Positions 17,395 to 25,560 of a DNA stretch of 64,000 nt are shown piece by piece. A program made the position numbers and the translations under genes. The stretch is taken from NCBI GenBank assembly GCA_016212515.1, contig JACRFZ010000087.1:1-64000 (forward strand). Direction: 5' to 3'. This DNA comes from Candidatus Melainabacteria bacterium. GTDB lineage: Bacteria; Cyanobacteriota; Vampirovibrionia; Obscuribacterales; Obscuribacteraceae. Every line of letters begins with the position of its first letter. Position 1 is the stretch's first letter. The notes beneath the pieces were generated by a model. It ran no database searches. It worked only from the letters and a program-made list of their open reading frames with translations, and was not told where the DNA came from.

Positions 17395-18426
17395 ATGGAT
17401 ATCGAAACAATCATCGCAGTGCTGGCAATTCTGCTTGCTCTTGGCTTTGATTTCGTCAACGGCTTTCATGATACGGCTAACGCCGTAGCCACGGTAATTT
17501 ACACAAAGGCACTGAAACCGGGCATCGCCATTTTTATGAGCGGAGTGCTCAATTTTCTAGGTGCCTTACTTGTGGGTACGGCCGTGGCACAAGTTATTAC
17601 TAAAATCATCCCGGAAGGCACGGTGACACTGCCCATGGTTGTAGCAGTCTTGCTGGCTGCCGTAATCTGGAACTTGATCACCTGGTGGAAGGGTATTCCG
17701 GTTAGTTCTTCGCACTGCTTGATTGGAAGCCTTTTCGGAGCCGGAGTGACGGCGGCCGGCGTCGGCGGCGTGGAATGGACCGAACTTAAAAAGGTGCTTC
17801 TGGCGCTGCTCATTTCACCACTGGTGGGCTTCACCGCCGGTGCTTTAATGACCTGGACGGCCCTGAAGCTCTCCAAAGAGAAGGAAAAGGATTTATCCAA
17901 GACAACAGCCCAGAACCCGATCATGCGGCTGCTGCACATCTTCTCCAGTGCTTCCGTCAGTTTCAGCCACGGCAGCAATGACGGTCAAAAAACTATGGGT
18001 ATAATCGCCCTGATCCTGGCTACCCACTTCGGCCAGTATGGCTACACAGCCAAAGTGGTGCCCTTCTGGGTAATGCTCTCGGCGGCATCGGCCATAGCAC
18101 TGGGAACAGTTATTGGCGGCTGGCGAGTTATTCGTACCGTCGGCACCAAGATAAGCCGGGAAAAGCTCAGTCACTCCCAGGGCTTCGGTGCCTCAATGAG
18201 CACCGCCATCATCATCTTAATTGCCTCCCACTGGGGCGCGCCCATCAGCACCACCCACACGTTAAGCTCGGCAGTTGCCGGAGGAACAATTCCGGTCCAC
18301 GGTAAGGAAAATCTCAACCCGAAAACTATGAAACTGATCCTGCTGGCCTGGGTGCTAACATTACCAGTAGCAGCTACTCTTGCTTCGGTTTCCTATCTCA
18401 TACTCAAGTTTATCTGGCATGCTTAG
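17395..18426 (+). CDS. PiT-family inorganic phosphate transporter
   Basis: 343 aa integral membrane protein. The duplicated PiT signatures are present: GFDFVNGFHDTANAVATVI near residue 20 and SFSHGSNDGQKTMGII near 185, with PISTTHT near 280. The family carries phosphate, usually as a metal-phosphate complex, into the cell using the proton gradient (sodium in some members). I count about ten hydrophobic segments. The length fits bacterial members lacking the large cytoplasmic loop. The universal stress gene follows 8 nt after the stop, so the two are probably cotranscribed. No clear Shine-Dalgarno precedes ATG 17395. A PiT next to a stress protein plus a PPK2 18 kb away fits polyphosphate accumulation. 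Confidence 0.95.
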   Translation: MDIETIIAVLAILLALGFDFVNGFHDTANAVATVIYTKALKPGIAIFMSGVLNFLGALLVGTAVAQVITKIIPEGTVTLPMVVAVLLAAVIWNLITWWKGIPVSSSHCLIGSLFGAGVTAAGVGGVEWTELKKVLLALLISPLVGFTAGALMTWTALKLSKEKEKDLSKTTAQNPIMRLLHIFSSASVSFSHGSNDGQKTMGIIALILATHFGQYGYTAKVVPFWVMLSAASAIALGTVIGGWRVIRTVGTKISREKLSHSQGFGASMSTAIIILIASHWGAPISTTHTLSSAVAGGTIPVHGKENLNPKTMKLILLAWVLTLPVAATLASVSYLILKFIWHA

Positions 18427-18434
18427 GCAAATAT

Positions 18435-18908
18435 ATGAAGTACGCAGTCGCATTTAGCTCTCCCAAAAGAAGCGCCAAAACCATAGAGGTAGCGGTGCAA
18501 CAGGCCAAAGCCGTCAACGCTGAGCTGGTCTTGTTGCGCTTGATTCCAGACCCGCATAAAGTCGGCATCGTAGCGCAACTCATTTCCAGTGAAAGACCGG
18601 TTGATAAAGCGCGCATGCAGATAGATCAGATTGTCAGCGAACTGTCCGCTCAAGGCGTGAAGGTCTCCGGCATTGTTAAAGTGGGTGAGGTGGCCCAGGG
18701 CATCATCGACACCGCCGTGGAAATCGGAGCCGACATGCTTTACGTAGGCACCACGAGCGTAGGGGGTCGGCACTTCTTCCTGATGAAGAAAGATCCGATT
18801 GTGCACTACCTGGTTGAGCATTGCCCGATTTCACTCTGCCTGATTCGCCATGATGCGGCAGCAGATGCAGCCATTGAGCAAAGCGAAGAGCAAGAACTCT
18901 CAGAGTAG
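18435..18908 (+). CDS. Universal stress protein (UspA-like) lacking the ATP-binding GS motif
   Basis: 157 aa. It starts with the Usp strand (MKYAVAFSSPKRSAKTIEVAV) and ends with GADMLYVGTT...YLVEHCPISLCLIRHD, the C-terminal Usp core. Where ATP-binding members have G-x2-G-x9-G-(S/T), this protein reads GTTSVGGRHFFLMKKD, so the phosphate-binding Gly-Ser is missing and nucleotide binding is doubtful. A short acidic tail follows. It lies 8 nt after the PiT stop, suggesting a role linked to phosphate uptake, perhaps as a regulator of the transporter (inference). Confidence 0.85.
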   Translation: MKYAVAFSSPKRSAKTIEVAVQQAKAVNAELVLLRLIPDPHKVGIVAQLISSERPVDKARMQIDQIVSELSAQGVKVSGIVKVGEVAQGIIDTAVEIGADMLYVGTTSVGGRHFFLMKKDPIVHYLVEHCPISLCLIRHDAAADAAIEQSEEQELSE

Positions 18909-18914
18909 TTTGAA

Positions 18915-20942
18915 TCAGGCGTTATAGTCCATGCCCAGGTCGAGAAAGTCTTGCATTACGCCGGAAGCAGGCGTGGGCAAGGCTCGAATAATGCGCATGG
19001 GCGGCAGGCATTCCAGGATCTTGCGACCATAATATTTCTTGGTCAAACGATTATCCAGTATGGCCACAATGCCGCGATCTCGTTTGGTACGTATCAATCT
19101 GCCCACACCTTGCTTCAAACGCATGGTGGCATAGGGCAGGGCCAGATCGTTAAACCAGGAACGCTCAGGGTCTTCCTGCATTTGCTGGCAGCGTGCCTCA
19201 TAGACAGGATCATCGGGAACCTGGAAAGGAATTCTATCGATAATGACACAACTCAACTGATTACCGTCTATGGAAACACCTTCCCAGAAACTGGCAGTAC
19301 CGAATAAGACCGCATGGGGTGTAGACTTAAACCATTCTATTAACCTTTGCCTGGGCATCTCGCCCTGACGCCTGCATTCATAAGGCAAGCGCTGCGATAA
19401 CTCTTCGTAGGCAATCGAAAGAGCGTACTTACTCGTGAACAAGACAAAGGCGCGCCCCTCTGACAGCTCTATCAGTCTTTCAATTTCTTCCATGGCATAG
19501 GGCAGGAAGTCGGGATGGTTGGGCTCTGGAAAATCACGGGGCAAGTAAAGCAGAGCCTGATTCTCAAAGTCGAAGGGGCTGGCCACCTGCCGCTGCACCA
19601 CATAGCGATCGGCACCAATAGCTTTCTTGAAAAAGTTGAAAGGATCATCACCGGCGGTGGCAAGGGTGGCTGACATCCAAACGCTGGAAATCAAGCTGGG
19701 TTTAGCCATGACAAAATCGGCAATATACGAGGAGGGATCAAGCGGTGCGGAGACCACTTCCAGTTTTACGTCGGAGCGCTCGGTGCGTTCCAACCAGGTA
19801 ACATAATCCTGGGATGGATCACCAAGCAGAGCCAGGCATTTTGTGTAGGAAGAGACAGTGCTGATGATGCTCTTAGCCTTAAGCTGCGCCTTCTCCCTGG
19901 CCATTTCCACATCCAGAATATGCGAGAAATCGCATTCTTCCAGCCAATGCCTCAGTTCCTCCAGCGCCGTATGAAAGTCTTCCGTGCCCTCCACCGGCTC
20001 GTGCAAGCGCATGCGCGGCTGCTTTGCCTGCATATTGAGATGGAAGAAAAACTGACCTGCGGCCAGTTCAATTTCATTTAGTAGATGAGCCGGAGCATTC
20101 ACCTTTTTAGCAGCCCGCGCCAACATTCGTTTGACACCGCGATTGCTGATGGACAGACTGAAGGCATCCGTAGCTACATCAGGCAAATGATGGGCCTCGT
20201 CTACGATCAAATATTGATAGGGAGGCAGAATACTACCTTTGGAAGCGGCATCAGCCAGAAGCAGGGCATGATTTACTACAATCAAATCGGCCTTCTCGGC
20301 CCGCCGTTTGGCATCAAAATAGAAACAGCTTCCGAAATTGGGGCAACGATTACGCATACAGTCATCGGAATCTGAGTTAATCTCCATCCAGACATCAAGC
20401 GGCGGCACAAAATCAAGCTCGGAAATATCACCGGTCATAGTGCCATTGACCCAGTCGACAAATTCCTCATCAACGGCCTGTTCCAAAATATAGTCGTGGA
20501 AACGCCGCATCCCGAGATAATTACCGCGCCCCTTAAGCAAGACGGCACTGAACTCGAATGGCAAGATCTCCTGCAAAGCAGGTATATCCTTGTTTATATA
20601 CTGTTCCTGCAGGGCTATGGTGGCAGTGGAAACCACCACTTTCTTTCCACTTAGAAGTGCCGGAATAAGGGCAGCAAAACTCTTACCGACACCGGTGCCG
20701 GCCTCGAAAACGCCGGTCTTACCTGACTCAAAGGCACGGCCGATTTCCTTTGCCAGCTCCAGTTGGCTATGACGCACTTCATAGCCGCCTAGCTTGGCAG
20801 AGAGCATGTTGAATACGTCTTCAACGCTGTAGTCACGATTGTGAGCAGGACCTTCACCCACTAGAGGCGATAGCAAGCCTTCACCGGCGTCATCTAAACA
20901 ATAAAGAGATGACTCAGCCGGTAAATCTGGCGCGATACTCAC
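18915..20942 (-). CDS. dinG: DinG/XPD-family ATP-dependent helicase
   Basis: 675 aa from GTG 20942. Walker A GTGVGKS is at 82-88, motif Ia VVVSTATIALQEQY near 102-115, DEAH at 248-251, motif III SVWMSATLA, and motif VI LKQGVGRLIRTKRDRG. This is a superfamily 2 5'-3' DNA helicase; relatives unwind D-loops, R-loops and blocked forks. Three cysteines (195, 200, 206; C-x4-C-x5-C) match the iron-sulfur ligands of DinG, but the expected first ligand in the GRGNYLG segment is Gly 144 rather than Cys. Without that ligand the cluster may be altered or absent. The start lies 2 nt after the stop of the LysM membrane protein, so translation is probably coupled. The gene symbol is by family. Confidence 0.9.
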   Translation of the reverse strand: MSIAPDLPAESSLYCLDDAGEGLLSPLVGEGPAHNRDYSVEDVFNMLSAKLGGYEVRHSQLELAKEIGRAFESGKTGVFEAGTGVGKSFAALIPALLSGKKVVVSTATIALQEQYINKDIPALQEILPFEFSAVLLKGRGNYLGMRRFHDYILEQAVDEEFVDWVNGTMTGDISELDFVPPLDVWMEINSDSDDCMRNRCPNFGSCFYFDAKRRAEKADLIVVNHALLLADAASKGSILPPYQYLIVDEAHHLPDVATDAFSLSISNRGVKRMLARAAKKVNAPAHLLNEIELAAGQFFFHLNMQAKQPRMRLHEPVEGTEDFHTALEELRHWLEECDFSHILDVEMAREKAQLKAKSIISTVSSYTKCLALLGDPSQDYVTWLERTERSDVKLEVVSAPLDPSSYIADFVMAKPSLISSVWMSATLATAGDDPFNFFKKAIGADRYVVQRQVASPFDFENQALLYLPRDFPEPNHPDFLPYAMEEIERLIELSEGRAFVLFTSKYALSIAYEELSQRLPYECRRQGEMPRQRLIEWFKSTPHAVLFGTASFWEGVSIDGNQLSCVIIDRIPFQVPDDPVYEARCQQMQEDPERSWFNDLALPYATMRLKQGVGRLIRTKRDRGIVAILDNRLTKKYYGRKILECLPPMRIIRALPTPASGVMQDFLDLGMDYNA

Positions 20943-20944
20943 AT

Positions 20945-21667
20945 TTATTGTACGGGGCTGGTCTGCCCGGCAGCCGTCTGAGCAGCTTGAGGCAGGTAAT
21001 CAGGCAAATTCAGCTTCTGACCGAGGTTAAGGAAGTTGGCATTACGCATGCCGTTAGCCTTGCAGATGGCATCAAGCAAACGAGGCGTGGCTTTGCCGTA
21101 TTCTCTCAAGGCAATGGCCGCCATGGTATCGCCGTTCTGCACTTCTACCGTAGGATGCGCCGGCTTGAGGACTGCACTGGGATCAACCCCTTGCGGTACC
21201 GAAGATGGTGCAGACTGGGCAGTGGCGGTAGTGGTGGCAGGGGCGGTGACGGCTGCTTTGTTAGCATTATGACTGCCGGAGGCAATCAAACCGGAGATCG
21301 CCGAATAACCCCAAATACAAACCATGGAAACAACGGCGCCAGCCAGGAAACCCACCATCATGTGAAAGCTAGGGGTACGCTTCGGCGCATGGGATTGAAA
21401 GAAGTCTTGATGGACACCCGGCCAGAGAGCCTCTAGCTCATCGGCAGGTGGTGTTTGCACGTCTGAGAAGATATTGGCAAAGCCACCCGTATCTTTCTGA
21501 GACTGCCGCTCGCTAACAGCGGATAGGCGCTTCGCCTCACGCTCAGCCAGGGAACGGGTAGATATCGAACCGAATGCATCGCGAGCGGGTGAGTCGGTAT
21601 CTCTGATATATTCAGGCAGCCCGTCTACATCCAGTTTCTCTTGGTCGTACTTGATCACTGTGCTCAT
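20945..21667 (-). CDS. Single-pass membrane protein with C-terminal LysM domain
   Basis: 240 aa from ATG 21667 (MSTVIKYDQE); a GTG five codons earlier is possible. Residues 1-100 are charged and cytoplasmic-looking. One membrane segment follows (MMVGFLAGAVVSMVCIWGYS, about 107-130), then an Ala/Thr/Ser linker and a LysM domain at about 175-225 (VEVQNGDTMAAIALREYG...NLGQKLNLPDYL). The layout resembles cell-wall-sensing or anchoring proteins, with LysM outside. It is followed by the DinG-like gene after 2 nt, an odd operon partner for a wall-binding protein. Confidence 0.85.
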   Translation of the reverse strand: MSTVIKYDQEKLDVDGLPEYIRDTDSPARDAFGSISTRSLAEREAKRLSAVSERQSQKDTGGFANIFSDVQTPPADELEALWPGVHQDFFQSHAPKRTPSFHMMVGFLAGAVVSMVCIWGYSAISGLIASGSHNANKAAVTAPATTTATAQSAPSSVPQGVDPSAVLKPAHPTVEVQNGDTMAAIALREYGKATPRLLDAICKANGMRNANFLNLGQKLNLPDYLPQAAQTAAGQTSPVQ

Positions 21668-22128
21668 CTCTTGCAACGCCACTGGGGAAACACTCTCAGC
21701 ATATTATCCCCATTGTCACTAGAAAGTCAAACTTCTTCATGCCAACCCAAAACCCTTACTGAGCAATTGTTTCAGGATTCCGCACCAGTTTCATGAGACG
21801 GCCAATCAAGGCGAGAGCCAGCATTCTAGCGGATCATATTAATTAATTGACAACCTCGCCCAAGTTTACATTGCTCCCTTAAGCAGCGATTACAGCCACT
21901 TTCAGCAAACAGCAAGAGCAGGCACCGGCGCAGCCCACGGGCAGTTTTTCAGGCCGTCCGGCATGGAGAAGCACCATACTCTGCATAGAACCTCGGCAAT
22001 AGACGAGAGTGGTTACGCATATACCCGTTCTGTGGAAATTATGAGAGGGAGCTAATTGTAAAGGGAGCCCACCTCTTGATAACTACTTTTTTCTCACATT
22101 AAAGTCGCGGCAGGTTTTCAACAGGTGC
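21668..22128. other. Intergenic region of 461 bp
   Basis: This lies between the LysM membrane gene start and the M16 peptidase stop, both minus strand. I see no credible gene, no T-tailed hairpin for the end of the peptidase gene's neighbour, and no strong promoter in the right orientation. The middle is AT-rich (TTAATTAATTGACA near 21840). Confidence 0.4.
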
Positions 22129-25100
22129 TTACTTGCCATCGGCGGATTTCTCAGGCTTATCCCCGGAGCGCTCCGCTGAAGTCTCTTCATGCCTGATGCC
22201 GTGCACCTGCCCAACAACCTGCTTGGTACCGGCAATGACAAGGGAAGCACGATCCGGCTTGAAGCGCTCTCGCACAAATTTGTTGAGACTTTCGGTGGAA
22301 GATCCTTTGATGCCTGCATACAGATCAGGCAAGGGATCGGACTGACCGCAAAGGACAACCGATTCAAGAATACTGCGGGCAGCCAAATGACTGTTGGACA
22401 TCCAGCGCACCGGAAGAGCACCATTCATATATAGGCGTACTTCTGCGTATTCACTTTCACTCAAGCCCTGTCTGGAAAACTTCTTCAACTCGCTCTGAAT
22501 AGACTTCACCATCCCCGGCATCATATTGTTCACCACAGGTATATCGAGGGTCCAGAGAGTGGTGCCCGGCATACTTTCAACATCTGAAGCCAGATCTTCC
22601 AGAGAAAGACTGCTCATCAAACCGGTTTCCCCGGACAACTTCTGGGCAAAGCGCGAAAAAATAGGGTGGCTGGTGAGAGCACAGTCGCTGAGCAAGAGCA
22701 GGGGATAATCGGCAGCACCAAGACCGGTATCAACAAGCTTACCGAGAGTAACCATGGCATCCTGCTTCTTCTCTACAATAATAGAGTTCTTGAGCAGCCG
22801 CCTGGGGCTGTGTTGAACTGCCACTTTCTTGGCCGTACTCTTGCCGCTCCACATAGAGAAAGCGCTCTGGGTTAATGAAACGGCCTGGTCTAAACCAATG
22901 TCACCAACAAATACTATGGTAGCGGCATCCGGTCTCACCGCCTGTTTGTGAAACTCTCTGGCGTCCGCAAGTTTCAGATTGGCAATAAAGCGCGACTTGT
23001 CCATGGGTTCGAGCGGATAAAAGCTCGTATTAGGCGCTATCAGCCCCTGCAAAAGAGCGCGGTCGACTCTCATTCGGACGGTGTCCTCATGACTTTTCAC
23101 GCGGTCGACCACATCTTTACGTATCTGCTCGAACTCAGAATCTTTGAAGTTAGGTTCGCAAAGAGCACCGGCAATTAGCTGCAAGATGGCCGAAGTATCA
23201 CGGGAAAGGCAACGAGATTGAAAACTGATCCACTGGGGACCGGCGTCAAACTTGACCATCAAAGCAGGAGTCAACCCAAGCTCATCCTGCTGGGTGATGG
23301 TCTGCCCCTGACTGAGCCTGGCGGACCCTGAATTGAACAAACGGGCCAGCAAGGTGGACACACCGCGCTTTCCAACCGGTTCATAGGCCTCACCGGCATT
23401 AACGGCACCACTCACCTGCACCACGGGGCTTACCTTAGTTTCTAGCACCACCACGGTCAGACCGTTTTTCAAAGTAGCTTTTTTGACATTGGTGCTGCCC
23501 GTAGCGCTACCGGCGGTGGCACCCGCACCACTTTTAGTGTCGCCACCAACACCGGTCTGGGCCAGTCGCCTTGCTTCCGGCAGGGTTTCATTATTTCCTT
23601 TATAGGCAACCAACCCGGTCAGGGAGGACAGAGAGCAGCCGGCAGTCTGATGGTCGCCGCCGGGAATCGCTGCCGTATGTTTTCGATCCCGAGTCGACTT
23701 CTCACCCCTACCCGGTTTGCCTTTTTCTTTTGCCTTAGATTTGGACTCAGTTTTGGCAGAAGAGCCTTTCTTAGAATCAGATTTAGAAGAGGCAGAAGAG
23801 GGAGATTTCTCGCCCTTCTTGGGATCAGTCTTCTTCGAATCTTCCTTCTTCTTGGATTGCTCCTCAGCTTTAGATTCCTTCTCTTCTTTCTTGACCGGCG
23901 GTTTAGCAGACTTGGGCGCCGAACCGGCCAGAATTCCAACTACGCGGTTCTCGCTGCCAAAGTAACGTTTAGCTACTCTCTGCACGTCCTGGCAGGAGAC
24001 GGAGCGCAAACGCGTCAACCAGGAATAGGCAGACTGCCAGCCGTCCAGACTGTCGAAAAAACCCAGGTGAAATGCGGTGCGGTAAGGACCGTCCCGTTCA
24101 GCCAGAAGCTGCAGTTCGGCGTGATTTTTTGCCCGCTGTAGTTCACTATCAGTGACAAGCCCACTTTTAAGCTGTTCCATGGCCCCGTCGAAGCTCTCGA
24201 GAGCCCGCGCCGCGCCGACACCAGCCGCACAGGTCATATTGACAGTAAACAAACTGGGATCATGCTTCACTTCAAAAGCAGATTTCACCGCTGAACATGT
24301 ATGAGGCTCCACTAACCGACTCTTAAGACGACCGCCCACGCCGGAGAGCAAGATCTTCTCCAGTACTGCCAGTGCCGCCGTGTCCGCGTCGTTGAAACCA
24401 GGCACATGGTAAGCAAGGGATACCACATCACTGGCCCCGCCGTACTTCATGTAAATTCGCTTTTCTGCCCGCTGTGGCGGTTCCACCACCCTCACGGCAG
24501 GCGGCAACTGTCCCTTGGGCAAGGGCTCAAAATACTTGCGCACCAACTCCAAAGCCTTGCGCGACTGAAAATCGCCCACCAAAACGAGGGTGGCATTACC
24601 AGGCTGATAGTATTCCCGATAGTGCCTTTTCACATCATCAAGAGTAAGCTTGGGCACATCCGTATTCCAGCCAATGGTGGGATTCTTATAGGGATGCCGG
24701 GTGAAAGCGGCTGATTTTACTTCTTTGACCAGCAGATTCGCCTGGTCCTTTGCTTCCAGTTCCAGTTCTTTCTCAATTCGCTTGATCTCGGCGTTCAAAT
24801 CTTCTTCAGTAAACGTAGCCGACTGCATACGAATTGACTCCAGGCGCAAAGCCAATTCAAGCTTGGAGGGCGCCATAGTCTCGAAGAAAACAGTAAAGTC
24901 ATCACTGGTAAAACCATTGAACATGCCGCCGTTTCTGGCAATCAAAGCACCGAGTTCGCCCTTGCGCAGTTTTCCTACCCGCTGAAAGAGCAGATGCTCC
25001 ATGAGATGAGAAAGACCAGTCTCGCCCAGATTTTCGTTGCGGGAACCGACTCGATAGAAAACCATCGATGAAAAGACTGGAAAGGAATGGTCTTCCATCA

Positions 25101-25290
25101 ATAAAACTTTGAGCCCGTTCGCCAGGGTAACCTCCTGTACTTGACCGGGCTTACCTTCGGCAGCAACAGACGAGGCAGTCGGCTCTTCAATGGATGCGGC
25201 CAGCACCCCCGGCAGAGCCCCGATGTTGAGGAGGGCCAGCATCAGGCTGATAGCGACTCGTCTCATACCGAACGGCGCCTTTTGTTTCAT
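22129..25290 (-). CDS. Secreted M16 (insulinase/pitrilysin) peptidase, two modules fused
   Basis: 1053 aa from ATG 25290 (MKQKAPFGMR), chosen because a signal peptide follows (RRVAISLMLALLNIGALPGVLAA); a start eight codons later is also possible. The first M16 module carries the inverted zinc motif HLMEH at 95-99 (HxxEH), with the third ligand Glu near 173-175. A Lys/Glu/Ser-rich linker of about 90 residues, low-complexity and highly charged, separates it from a second M16-like module. There the HxxEH equivalent reads STLLARLF, so it is catalytically dead. Active plus inactive halves are the usual clamshell arrangement of M16 enzymes, here on one chain. The likely role is degradation of exported peptides. 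Confidence 0.9.
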   Translation of the reverse strand: MKQKAPFGMRRVAISLMLALLNIGALPGVLAASIEEPTASSVAAEGKPGQVQEVTLANGLKVLLMEDHSFPVFSSMVFYRVGSRNENLGETGLSHLMEHLLFQRVGKLRKGELGALIARNGGMFNGFTSDDFTVFFETMAPSKLELALRLESIRMQSATFTEEDLNAEIKRIEKELELEAKDQANLLVKEVKSAAFTRHPYKNPTIGWNTDVPKLTLDDVKRHYREYYQPGNATLVLVGDFQSRKALELVRKYFEPLPKGQLPPAVRVVEPPQRAEKRIYMKYGGASDVVSLAYHVPGFNDADTAALAVLEKILLSGVGGRLKSRLVEPHTCSAVKSAFEVKHDPSLFTVNMTCAAGVGAARALESFDGAMEQLKSGLVTDSELQRAKNHAELQLLAERDGPYRTAFHLGFFDSLDGWQSAYSWLTRLRSVSCQDVQRVAKRYFGSENRVVGILAGSAPKSAKPPVKKEEKESKAEEQSKKKEDSKKTDPKKGEKSPSSASSKSDSKKGSSAKTESKSKAKEKGKPGRGEKSTRDRKHTAAIPGGDHQTAGCSLSSLTGLVAYKGNNETLPEARRLAQTGVGGDTKSGAGATAGSATGSTNVKKATLKNGLTVVVLETKVSPVVQVSGAVNAGEAYEPVGKRGVSTLLARLFNSGSARLSQGQTITQQDELGLTPALMVKFDAGPQWISFQSRCLSRDTSAILQLIAGALCEPNFKDSEFEQIRKDVVDRVKSHEDTVRMRVDRALLQGLIAPNTSFYPLEPMDKSRFIANLKLADAREFHKQAVRPDAATIVFVGDIGLDQAVSLTQSAFSMWSGKSTAKKVAVQHSPRRLLKNSIIVEKKQDAMVTLGKLVDTGLGAADYPLLLLSDCALTSHPIFSRFAQKLSGETGLMSSLSLEDLASDVESMPGTTLWTLDIPVVNNMMPGMVKSIQSELKKFSRQGLSESEYAEVRLYMNGALPVRWMSNSHLAARSILESVVLCGQSDPLPDLYAGIKGSSTESLNKFVRERFKPDRASLVIAGTKQVVGQVHGIRHEETSAERSGDKPEKSADGK

Positions 25291-25560
25291 CCGGCAGGCT
25301 TCAAAAATTTGCTGGCTATTCAAGGTTGGCTCTATCTCAATTGGTTTTTCTAATTTGCGTTTCAGGATCGTTCGGGTGACTACAGATTGATTCAAAAAAC
25401 CAATTCGAACGTGGAACACCCGCAATCCCGGCCAAGGTGAAAGGTACCATAGCCTACGGCCTTCCGTTAAGTCTCATGAGGTTATGAGAGCAAGAACATA
25501 TCGAAGAAATGCATCTGTTGATAAAATTTCTCAATAACCTGGAGCACAAGGCGTCAATTC

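Noticed and set aside
21835..21875. TTGACA near 21847 as a promoter on the plus strand
   Set aside because: A -10 match is only 14 nt away and no plus-strand gene begins nearby.
25430..25560. Fur box upstream of feoB
   Set aside because: Only generic AT-rich sequence (TTGATAAAATTTCTCAATA), with no match to the 19-bp Fur consensus.
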